From contig NC_087063.1 in assembly GCF_963678635.1 (NCBI RefSeq), forward strand, positions 65,276,471-65,340,470: a stretch of DNA of 64,000 nucleotides, written 5' to 3'. Shown here one piece after another: positions 1 to 10,387 of this stretch. Each line of letters starts with the position of its first letter. Position 1 is the stretch's first letter. A program made the translations under genes and the position numbers. Below the pieces are notes generated by a model. The model was not told where the DNA came from. It did no database searches and was given only the letters and a program-made list of their open reading frames with translations. The stretch is from Symsagittifera roscoffensis (taxonomy: Eukaryota; Xenacoelomorpha; Acoela; Convolutidae).

Positions 1-1620
1 ATGCTGAATCATGTTTTTTCAAAACGCCACGATTTGTTTGAATACACCCGTGGCGTGTATAGTAAACACAGTTACCTTTTTAAAGGAAGCTCTATCATAA
101 TGTCAGAAGAAGGAACTCAGCAAGGTGATCCTGAAGCCCCGCCCCCTTTTTGCGGAAACAATTCAGACCCTAGTCAAACAATTGGAGTCGAAAATTAACA
201 TCTGGTATTTAGATGATGAAAATCAGCCTAGGGTTATAAGGTACTGGTCCGGGACCTTAAAAACACTCTGAAATCTAAACAAATTTACGTTCTGAACTTA
301 ACTTTGAGAAGTACAAATTTAGTTTTTTTGGGACTGACTACAAGTACACAGTTCAATTCAATATTAACACAATTTCGAAAAATATGCCCAAAAAGTAAAA
401 AACAAAAGAAGAACTCCTAATTTTGGGATCTCCAATTGGCGAGTTTTGCACAAAAGAATTGCTCGTCAAAAAAATTAAGGTGATTGAAAATCTCGGATGT
501 CATTGACAAACTAGACGCTCATTGCTGTTTTTACTTCCTGAAAAAGTGCTTTAGCATGCCAAAACTCCTTTATTTTTTGCATACGAGCCCTTGTTTTTTG
601 CAAATCGATTTTTTGGAATGCTACGACAAATAAATAAGAATTTCGTTATGCAAATACACTAATGTGAAAATGGATAATATCCTGTTTTTACAAGCAGTTC
701 TCCCGGCAGCCAAAGGTGGCGCGAGCGTTTTTTGTCCGCTCGTCTATTAGCTTTACCCGATACTTAGCCTCAGCAGTAGAAACGAAAAAAGTGCCTTAAG
801 CAAAACTCTCGGTTTTGAGCATGTGGATGGAACCTATGATTATGCGCTTAGATGATGACAGCTAATTTTTTGGATCCGAATCGCAGACTTGATTTTACGA
901 CTCGAACCAACGGACGTAAAAAGATGCAACGCGTTCCGAGATATATTTGGGTCCCAATGTTTGAACGTCATCCCGTGCAAAAATTGAAGGTTAAAAGAGT
1001 CGAACAAACAACTCAGAATTGCGATAGAACTTCCATTAGGCTCAAAATATTGCGAACGGCATAAATGCGTGTGCGGAAAAAAAGGTTACCGAAGAAAAGT
1101 GGCGCGATCCTTCTCGCCTCAAAAGTGCAGAGAGATTATCTAGATATTCAAACCTGAGTGCCCTTATAAAGCAGAGTTTATCTTGTACTCACATTCCGTC
1201 TGTTTTAGAACCACGACAAGTCTACAGGACCGATCAGAAGCGACCAGACGGTTTGACGCTTGTTCCATGGACTGTTGTTAAGCAGCTCTTGTGGGATGTA
1301 ACGGTAGTAGACTCCTCAGCTCTTAGTAGGATTAGTGCCGGGTCTGTTTGTAACCATGGTACGGCTGCCGCTGAAGCGGATGAGCAAAAAAATGACAAGT
1401 ACAAGGACTAAGTAGAGGATGGGTATCTTTTTCAACCGCTAGCTCTTGAGATTCAGGGCGCGGCCAGCCCCAGCACAGAAATTTTTTGAGCAAAATTTGT
1501 AAGAAACTAAGCATATGCACTAAGGAACCCAGAGCAGGCAACTTTTCAAAATTAGAGAATCTCACTAGCAATCCAGATTGTGACCGCCGCTTGCTTGCTC
1601 AGAATAAATGCGTAAAATAG
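1..1620 (+). pseudogene. Decayed non-LTR retrotransposon: RT end plus endonuclease-like C-terminal domain
   Basis: Translated pieces in shifting frames match the end of a LINE-type polyprotein. GTQQGDP (RT region) lies at 112-132 and a catalytic-type YLDD box at 206-217 in another frame, so there is already a frame break between them. A Cys-containing stretch near 1063-1130 (CVCG ... C) is followed by RPDG at 1241-1252, WDVTVVD at 1292-1312, an AAEADEQKNDKY segment near 1365-1400 and a YLFQPLALEIQG segment near 1420-1455. The spacing P-D ... D ... K resembles a restriction-like endonuclease fold found at the C-terminus of some non-LTR elements; that assignment is inference. Stops and frameshifts throughout show it is dead, and the 5' part lies outside the window. 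The exact clade is not determined. Confidence 0.7.
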
Positions 1621-4040
1621 ATTTCGACAAATTTTTTTTGTAACACAATTATATTTGTATGTTTCTTTTCTTGTGTCAAGTTGCGTGTTCTTATTGAAGA
1701 AACGTAACCCGTATCGAATTTTATTGTGAGGAATTCAAAACTTAATATCTCCTTTCATCATTATCACTTCCATATTTAGAAAAATTCTAAGGATATTGTC
1801 TGGAATACGTGATGAAGGGACTCCTGACTGTAAACTCGGTAACTATGTTACTTTTGATTACCCAAAATAAAAAAAGTTATAAAAACTAACTTATGTTCCA
1901 GCCAGTTTGCTCTTGATTTTGGGGGAAAATTTAATTTTTAAAAAATTCGATTTGACCATGTCCTGCTCAAATTTATGATAATAAATGAAATACAAAGTCA
2001 AAATAATCAGAAGTATTGAATTATAATTGCAGTAAAGTAGATAGAAATCAGTCTGAAGACAAATTGCTATTCGCAATTTACTTAAAAGTAACAATCGATT
2101 CGAGTACAGCTGTCTTGTTACTAAAACAGAACATCAAGAAGAATTGTGAAAGTGTCATCGTTGGGCAAAAGATTGTCCTGGGAGCAACCCAGTGGTAAAA
2201 AAAACTGTTTCTTCCCCAAAACTTCTGGAGTTGCTATACGTTCATTATTCACTTAATTCCAAAGTCGCGCCCTTGGCGAGTACTTAATTTACATTCGTGC
2301 ATGTATATTGTACACGGTCATGTTGAGATAAAACGAGTTTCGAGCTGATCCATCTGAATGGATAAACAAGTCCACTGTCCAATTAAAACTACTGGTATAC
2401 TTGATTTTCTAACCCGGTTTTTAACGGTGTTCGCGTGTTTTAAGATACCTAGCCATGCGGGCGTTCTTATTTCCAGAGGGGGATTGGAAGTGGCCATTAA
2501 GTTGCATCACGATTTTTTAGTCCCATGTCTTACGCGATTGGAATTGTCTCCGACAGATTGAGATGCAAACTTCAAGAGGTAGTGTCCCTGACACTTGAGC
2601 TAATGGTTATAAGACCTAATTATCTCAACCTCATATGTGACGTAAGCGGAGGATTGTTATAGCGAATTTTTATGGCGCTCCTGGGTGTTTTATGATATCC
2701 TGACTACGAGATCGAAACCACTTAACGCAGCTCTGGGCGACAGGCCCATTCTAGAGTACTGGTGGTACGGTTCAACTGGAACGTGTCATTCTTCTGGTCG
2801 TACCGTCATAGCTTTTTAGGCAAACTGGCAAAAATTCTCTCGGTGCGGTTTCGGATGCAGATGGTGCGGATCTAGAGGAACAAAAACGGGTAAAAGACAT
2901 TAAGCCAAAGAAAAAACGAAAAAAAAAAATAGGAGGAGAAAACCATCAAAAAACTAAAAATGGTCAGTGACTTTGATTTCCAGATTAGATGGATCAGACC
3001 TTTATATTAATCGATAGTTTACTAGCAGGTGCCGAATTTGGGGTGCTGAAAGGTTTTTCAGGTAGCCTTCCAACCTTGGAGAACTACTGGGACACGTCAC
3101 TAAAAAAGTTGGCCAGTTGGATAGTGAAGGGGCTCAGAGGACTGAAGTCCTAGAAATCAAGAGAGGACACTACTGGAAAAAAAGCTACCAGAAGTGTGAC
3201 CAGTGCAGTGTGGCTACTGGAGGAGATCTTCCGAGTTTGCTGCTTGGTCAAACGGGTATCATTAAAATCCATTTTATACCATAAGAGATAGATATAAAAT
3301 TGAATAGGGGGCAACCCACAGTTTTTACGTGAGCAAATGTTTTTAATTCAGCAGAGCTTGAAAACAGGTGCTACGGGATTTCTCTTGAATGGTAGAGCAA
3401 CCATCGCGCTTTAGGGTTTTTTCACTTAAGTTGGGTGATATAGAGGGGAAGGTTAGACAGGGTTGGTTAAGGTGAAGGGTTATGGTTGGAAAATAGAGAA
3501 AAGGGTTTATTACTCTAACCAAATGATTGGCTTCGTCCATTTGTTTGCATTATAGTTTTTAGAGTCAATACTGACCGCAATAAAGACTAAAAACAGGAGT
3601 TAAAATGCGAAGGTAGCACATAGTATACTCGCGATAAGGTAGGTGGTCTGGTCGGATCGGGTGGAGAGATCGGAAATAAATATTTTTAGAAAACGAAAAG
3701 GTAAAAAAAACTTGATCCACAACAGTAATGGAAATAACGCGTGACAACCAGTTACCAGGCAAGGTTTTTTGGAACGACAGTTTTGGCATTTTGATAATAG
3801 ATTTTCGTTAAGAGATTTTGTAACACTTTTGAGTTCTTAAAGGAATTTTCAAAAAATATTGGTACCTTTTCAAGAAAATCAGACTCAGTTTTTTAGTAAT
3901 TTTCAATCATTAGCTGGTGTAGGAAACCCGATCTGACTTTTCAATTGCAGTTTACTGAGGGAACGCAAGACATTTTGGAGCCTGTTAGATCAATGTTTGG
4001 AAAGAATAGTAAGGGGTGGAGGCATTTTACACGACTTCCT
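1621..4040. other. Intergenic stretch without a recognised gene
   Basis: I see no convincing coding segment. The open frames here are short (about 60-75 codons), on both strands, and show no domain motif. The sequence is AT-rich with homopolymer runs (for example A-rich near 2905-2930). A polypyrimidine/AG context near 3938-3951 resembles a splice acceptor but no exon can be supported around it. Confidence 0.5.
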
Positions 4041-4044
4041 GAGA

Positions 4045-4570
4045 CAATCCTGGGAAGAAAAATCCACTGCCCAACACTGATTTACCGGAGTCTTGGGAGG
4101 CTAGAACAACTGCCCAACACTACATTTACTTGAGTCCTGGGAAGCAAAATCAGCTGCCCAACTTTGGTTTGCTGGAGACTTGGGAAGCTAAACCAACTGC
4201 CCAACACTTGAGTCCTGGAAGCTAAATTAACTGCTCAACACTTGAGTCCTGGGAAGGTAAAACAACTGCTCAACACTTGAATCCTGGGAAGATAAATCAA
4301 CTGCCAAAAAATTGAGTATTGGGAAGCTAAATCAACTGCCCAGTACTCCAGTCCTGGGAAGCTAAACCAACTGCTCAACACCTGAACTGTGGAAAACTAA
4401 ACCAAATCCCAACCTTCGAGTCCTGGGAGGCTAAATCAACTGCCCAACACTACAGGACTTGAGTCTTGGGAAGCTAGAACCAGTACCCAAATCTAGAAGA
4501 AACCAGTATTGGGAAGCTTAAAAAGCTGCCCAGTACCTGATTTCTTGGGGTCTTGGGAAACTAAAGCTAC
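4045..4570 (+). repeat. Minisatellite, irregular units of about 34-50 bp
   Basis: A degenerate unit with the core gagtcctgggaagctaaa followed by tcaactgcccaacact recurs about a dozen times. Unit length varies from about 34 to 50 bp because of short insertions. No coding frame is conserved across units. It lies directly upstream of the decayed gag-pol and may be unrelated to it. Confidence 0.85.
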
Positions 4571-4689
4571 AGTTCTGAATTAAAAACTTGGATTAGGAGC
4601 AATCAGAAGAATTTTTAAGTTTTAAGCCAGACTGCAGAAATAGATAATAAACCGAAATAAAAAAAAGTGATTCACAGACGAATAGGACA

Positions 4690-6930
4690 TCCTTCACGGA
4701 GGAGTTTGAGCCATGGTGGGGATGAGGCCGAAAGACAAAAAAAGCTGGCACTGGAAGAAAACAAGACCATAACAACGGTTTCCATTACAACAACGGAGGC
4801 TAGCGAAAGAGGGGAACAAAGCACCAGAACCATGGGGAAAAAAGGTTAATACAGCTGGATCTGCAACAGAATCCAAGATACCGCCAGTGGAGTTGGGGGA
4901 CTTGAAGCGAAAGTTAGAACAAAAAAAGACTGAAGGGTTTGAGGTAGACCGAGAAGAATCCAAGAGGTCAGATATTACAAAAATTAAAACCTTGAAAACT
5001 ACTTCACCATGACGAGAGCAACTGAAGAGAGGTTACAACAAATGGCTGAAAGAGTAGACACGGCCGACAAGGAACGGGATGGTTCATCAGGAAGGATACG
5101 GAAGAAATGAAAAAACGGTATGAAACCGTAAACAAAAAACTCTGAAGTCTGGAGGCAAGAATAGATACAATGAGCAGAGACCAAACAGAAAGCTCCTGCC
5201 CTACAGCCAAAATTGGATGCAGACTTGAGAAATTCTGTTAAGAAACTCAAGATAAAGCGGTAGCGGAGAAAACAGTGAAACAAGCTGGAAAAAGAGTGGA
5301 CTTTGCGGAACCGCATCGTAAAAAAAAACAAGAAGCCACTCCGTTGCCCCAATTCCACAACATCATCGGATCAGAAACAGGAAAAGCAGCAACAAAAGGA
5401 AGCGCTTCAAAATCAACGAGAGTCCCAAGGGAATCGAATGTACACGCGAGTGTAGCGCCAGATGCTATGACGTGGGCAAACACTTGGCAAACGATGAACA
5501 GGACAGTTGAAGCATTTGTCACGAGAAACACGAAAGCAAAAGAGGAGGTGGCAAGTCGACGATGACCTTAATTAAACCAAAGTAATTGAAAGATAATTCA
5601 GAGGGCTGCATAGACACCTGGGCCGAGGTGATGAGCTTTTTTATAGAGCAAGACAACTTGAAGGATGAATGACAAGCCTGCACAGATATGCTAAGGAATC
5701 TGGAGGGCACGGCGCTGAAGTGCGTGTGAGCCAAGATGAAAGAAGAACTTGAAACAGCGGACAAAGTTTACGAAATATAGTTGAATCGTTTCGGTTCTGG
5801 AATGAAGGGACAGCAAGCAATGATGAGGTTTGAGAAAAGGAGACAAGGGGGGGTTGATGAATCGATTGACAAACTTCTGGATGATCTAGAGAGCTTGAGA
5901 AGAAGAAGTGATCCAGAGGAGTCAACTAACAGAAGGAGCTTTATCATTGCTTCGAAATTCATCGACGGCGTCAGAAGTCACGACTTGAGTTCAAAGTTGG
6001 CAACCTATTATACGCTATCGAAATACAATGCACCAACCCCAGAAAAAATGAGACAGAAGTCTAAAGAACACATGTCAACGAAACCTAATACTTTTTCAGT
6101 TTCGGTCAACCGAAATCTTTAAGGGGTAGCTAACAATGAAGGTCGACGTAGTACAAGCGGAGAGAAAATATGGACAAACGCAGTTCATGCGCAAATTACG
6201 GATCAGTAGATCATCAGTAGCAGAATGTACCTCATACAAACAAGACACAAAAATTCTGGGTTATGCAGCAGATGAGGACGACATGAACCAGTTGGAAGAA
6301 CATGAATTCTAAAGTCACTTGATAATCAAGATTGACGCTGAATGATTCTTCTGTAGCCAGTAAAGTCACTTCAGAATGGATTGTCTTCTGTTTGATGAGA
6401 ATCACGCGAAACACAAAATAGCGCTAGCGGTTGTGCAAAACACCAGAATTAGACAAGCTGAGACTTTCAATATAAAAACGTAAAAGAGATGACCTGTCAA
6501 CAAATTCTGTGAAAGCAGTAATCGAAGAAAAGGAAACCAAAGGAGTAGAAGCCAAAGGAACGCTGGGAACAGACTACCAGAAAGCAGCAGCAGATGCAAC
6601 AAACAAAAAGAAACAAGATCTTTGCAATGAAAAAAAATTGAAGAAAGGCTGAGACAGGAAATAGAAAAGCAACAAAGACATGAAACATTGTCAGCACCAA
6701 GAGCCAAAACTGAGATAAGCGACGCTCTAAAGAAAAGGAGCAATTGCAATACAATGAGAATTGAAACTGGGAAACCATTCGGAATCACGATGATTGGAGC
6801 AAGGTTAATGTCAAAAATCACAGTAGGAGGTCAGGAAGTAATGAGGAACCTGAGCGAAAAAAGTGCAGAAACAAACAAAGATGCACATAGACGTGTATGC
6901 CGACTATTTGCGCGCCATTAGTCCTCAAAC
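4690..6930 (+). pseudogene. gag remnant (coiled-coil-like N part, capsid C-terminal part, broken zinc knuckle)
   Basis: The first part (about 4690-5260) encodes Lys/Glu-rich, coiled-coil-like sequence. 5275-5565 is a basic, Ser/Thr-rich linker. 5781-6122 encodes a capsid-like helical segment containing LLDDLESLRRRS and FIIASKFIDGV, the pattern of retrotransposon Gag C-terminal capsid domains. A damaged CCHC knuckle lies at 6343-6384: the first Cys codon reads TGA and a TAA sits inside, while C, H and the last C (tgt at 6382) remain. Another Cys-containing segment precedes it at 6187-6235. The remaining sequence to about 6930 is charged and of no clear domain. Frames change several times, so no intact protein is possible. 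Confidence 0.6.
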
Positions 6931-7220
6931 TCCGTGGAAGGCGATCAGAGCGTTATTGACAAGAGGTGGTGGGAAGTCGGTAAAGGTAGTTCAAAGCATA
7001 TGGTCCACACGAGGTCATGCTAAATATAGCTGGATTAAACATTTATACAAAGAAGATGATAACTTGTGACAATGACCTGGCGGGTCAGAACTTCCGGGAC
7101 CGAGAGGAACTCTAAGAAAGGTACTCAAAGTAAATTGGACACTTCACATTGCATTTGAACACGGGAGTAGACGTGTCGCCTCATATACTGGACATAAGTG
7201 GAAATAAGACATAATTAAAA

Positions 7221-7719
7221 AGGGTTACTAGATACGGGAGCTGTCTTGAGCGTGACAACGGTAAAAACATGGAAACGGTTGGGACTTGAAAAAGATGAAC
7301 TGATAGACTCGAGAAATTGGCTGTCAGCAGCAATCAAAGTGGTACTAAGGGTGCTGGGCATAACACCGATAATTGCATTAAATTTGGGGGAACGCAATCT
7401 GTGGATGAGCTTCCTTGTATTGGAAAACCTAGTTGAATCGGATCAGTTCATCAGCAAATTTGATTTAGCAATAGATCTTAACAATGTGAAGGTCAGGATT
7501 CGATACCCGAAAATAAAGTACGTAATAAAACCGGTAAATTTGATAAGGACACAGGAGTGTAAAATTCCGCTTTTTTTGAGTAGGAGGGTGAGGTTGAAAG
7601 CCATTGAGGCTAAAATTGTATGCTTGAGAATGAAGACTTACAACGAACTCAGTGATATTAAACAGGTATGTGTAGTACCAAATCCAAATAGCCAAAATGC
7701 TGCTATGTTAGGAAGATAA
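7221..7719 (+). pseudogene. Retropepsin (aspartic protease) remnant
   Basis: LLDTGAVLSV is encoded at 7225-7254, with the catalytic Asp-Thr-Gly-Ala at 7231-7242. The downstream sequence (about 150 codons, open to 7719) has a beta-rich pattern that fits a retropepsin followed by a pol linker. A second hydrophobic-hydrophobic-Gly flap/strand near LGITPIIALNLGE (about 7350-7390) is compatible with the family. No ATG precedes the motif, as expected inside a polyprotein. This is the least damaged part of the element. Confidence 0.65.
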
Positions 7720-7959
7720 TTCTCAATCTTAAAGAATGGCCACTGCGTCAGTGTCTTGTCAAATACACAATCCAGAGAGGTGGAAACTGGAATACGCGTT
7801 GCTAGTAAAATGACTGAAAATAATAAAAAATTTGTAGTTTTGGTTGTCTGAATCACAAGGACAAAACTTATATCTGGAGCAGAATGAGGCGAAAAATAAT
7901 TTCATCAGGAGTCATCAATTCACTTAAATTAGAGACAATAGAGCTGTTCGAGTTTTCTA

Positions 7960-8770
7960 GAAATACCCACACCAGATGAGTTGGAAATGGATAAACTGGT
8001 ATTACCAGAACTTAAAAAATTAGAAGGAAAAATAACGGACGAACAGCTCGAGGCCATCAATGATGCGTTAGAGCGGAACCAGGACGTTTTTTGAGACACA
8101 AGGCCTACATCGGGTGCTGTAATTTCGTTGAACCTGAAAAAGAATTAGAGGAGTCAGCGAGGCGCATGACCACACACAGATCGGATGCAAGTAGGAAAGA
8201 AAAACAAACATTACTAAAGTATGAAATGATAGAACCCTCCAAATCACCGTGGGTGTGCGGAGTAGTGATGGCTAAAAAAAGAAGTTCAACTAAGATTTTG
8301 AGGTAAATTTCAATATCTGAGCTCCGTCATGGTAAAGGATGCTTATCCAATCCCGAGAATAGACGAGAGCCTTTAAAAATTCGGGGTTGCAAATTTTTCC
8401 ACAATTCTTGATATGGGATTGGCTTTTTGAAAACTTGACAGGGAGAAAACGGGATTTGCTTCCAATCCAGATACTGATGCTACAAGCACTAACAAGAGTA
8501 ACAAAGATATGGAAACTTGGTAATGTGTTTCTTGGCCGATGTGTTGATAGCGACACCAACCCTTGACGATCACATCGAGTGATTTGACGAAATGTTTGCG
8601 TTTATGAAAAGGGCAGGTTTGAAATGCAAACCACGAAATACGAAATCTTAAACGACTCGATAAAGTGCTTAGAAAGGATGGTGTACAAGCCTGGAACCAG
8701 ATCTGATCCAGACGCACTTGAGGTAGTACTGACTTGGAAATCACCGAGGAATGAAAATTAATTGATCAGC
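7960..8770 (+). pseudogene. Reverse transcriptase remnant
   Basis: A lead-in (KITDEQLEAINDAL, about 8027-8070) is followed by SPWVCGVVMAKK near 8250, DAYPIPRIDES near 8338 and the catalytic-box region FLADVLIA near 8530, where the canonical Y-x-D-D is replaced by L-A-D-V. Stops at several in-frame sites (for example the TGA at about 8094) and frame changes make it non-functional. Order and spacing match Ty3/gypsy RT fingers and palm. Confidence 0.65.
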
Positions 8771-8779
8771 TTTCTTGGC

Positions 8780-9330
8780 TTCGCAAACTATTTCAGAGAA
8801 ATCATCAAAATTCAGCCAATGCTACAGCTCATGAGACAGAAAGGCAAGAAGTTTACTTGTAATTACGCAACAGATGAGTGATTTCAGAGAATGAAACGAG
8901 AGTTGTGTGAGGTTCCGGTATTGCGTCTGTCAACAGAGAATGGGATTTACGTCCTAGATACAGACGCCTCAGTGGTCGCGATTTCTGGCGTACTCCATCA
9001 AGAACAAGAATTGAATGGCAAGTTCGTCTTGAGACCAATAGCGTACGGGAGATGAAGTATGGGGCGCCCAAGACTGAAATTTATGAGGTGGTCATCTTCG
9101 TTGAGAAGTACTGCGCATATCTGGGCAGCGAGCCATTCAAACTACGGGTGATTAATAGAGCATTGTCTTGGCTGAAAACTTACTCAATGGATCAAAGTTA
9201 AATCGGGAGATGAATAGTACGTCAAAATGGTTACAACATGATAATTCAGCACTGGACCAGAGATAAGCACCAGAATGCATACAACTTGAGTAAGAAAACG
9301 GAATTTTCGAGAGAAAAGAGCAGAGGGAGG
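8780..9330 (+). pseudogene. RT connection and RNase H remnant
   Basis: FLGFANYFREI (about 8772-8805) is the conserved segment after the RT thumb in Ty3/gypsy elements. VLDTDASVVAISGVLHQEQ near 8950-9010 carries the first catalytic Asp and the A-x-G-V-L pattern of RNase H. A later NAYNLSKKTEF segment (about 9277-9309) corresponds to the C-terminal RNase H turn. At least two stops interrupt the frame. Confidence 0.65.
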
Positions 9331-9880
9331 CTGGCAGGCCTCAAATGAAGGATGGATTTTCATTTATAGACAAGGAAAACTATGACAGCTTGCCACTCAC
9401 TAGATGGCTCGATAAATAAGGAAAACCAATCGAGGATCACCCTGCTGAACACCAGAAGACAAAAATCATAGGGAGGTAATCGAGAATGCCTGTGTAACAT
9501 TTGCTAAAGTGAAACTAGTCAGGGAGACGTTGAGGGCAAAATTTTATGACCTAGAGGAAGTAGAGAAAGGGATAGCAGTGGCAGGACAAGATCTGATGAG
9601 ATTTTGCAGGAGCTGGTGGAGAAAAAGCGCGTTGACACGATGAAATAGACCCAAGTAGGGCCGCATGGAAATAGTGAGGCGGGAGACAAAGAACTAGAAA
9701 GTAAAGAAGTGGCGCGGCCGTTAGTCGAGAGGATACCTGATGAGATACTCATGCATACCATACTGACAAGGAAAAGGTCGTCATTCAAAGAGGAGGCTCT
9801 AACAGTTTGGGTAGTGGGTGATAAATGTGGAAAAGAGTGCAACGCTCCTAATACGTTTTGTAACTTTTATAAGAACCAAC
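9331..9880 (+). pseudogene. Post-RNase H pol tail, integrase not recognised
   Basis: The sequence remains Glu/Lys/Arg-rich and coding-like, with LTRWLDK near 9400 and a run containing PDEILMHTILTRKRSS around 9740-9785. No H-H-C-C finger and no D-D-E catalytic spacing is seen. It may be a degraded linker or spacer domain of this family. Function is unknown. Confidence 0.3.
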
Positions 9881-10387
9881 AGAATTAGGAAAAGTTTGGT
9901 TTATTGTTTCGTTGCTCATAAGACGGAACACTAATGTGCATCAAAACTCAGTTGTTTCTTTTTGAGCATAACAAGTTTCTGCTTCTGAAACTAACATTTT
10001 CAGAGTAAAGTTAAGCCTCCTTAACCAGTATTGACTTTTAAAAAATGAGATCCTAAGCCATTGTGAACTATACCTCAATAACGACAAATTTGAACACTTT
10101 CAACCTGGTTATTCCAAGTATTAAATACTTTTTTTTCCGCTCAAAAAAACTGAGAAGAATATATTTTCTTAAGTTTTTTTCACTGCCCTCCTCATTTGTA
10201 ACTCAAATTTAGAAAAACCATGAGTAGCTCCGATGGACTAACTAAACGTTTTGAAGACAGCAAATAACGCATATCAAGATATCAGGATATCAAGCATATC
10301 AGGCATCTCAGGAAGATTATGTTTAGGTTATTGTTCGTTTCTGTAGTTTAGGGATGCAAAATATTACTTAAGTATCACCCGATTCGT
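9881..10387. other. AT-rich intergenic stretch, nothing recognised
   Basis: No coding potential. Several poly-T and poly-A runs, and a short direct repetition of atatcaggcatatcagg-like sequence around 10268-10315. Confidence 0.5.

Larger units (their letters stand above)
4640..9880 (+). mobile_element. Decayed Ty3/gypsy-type gag-pol, no LTRs found
   Basis: Gag, retropepsin, reverse transcriptase and RNase H remnants occur in order on the plus strand, broken by many stops and frame changes. No flanking LTR pair was found. After RNase H about 550 bp continue in coding-like style, but no HHCC or DD35E integrase motif is visible. Either the integrase is deleted or this family has an unusual pol. 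Base composition is more balanced than in the A-rich element at 15401-34255, and the two are clearly different families. Confidence 0.75.

Noticed and set aside
2358-2561. 67-codon ORF in the first intergenic stretch
   Set aside because: No motif, no compositional shift and no neighbouring exon signal.
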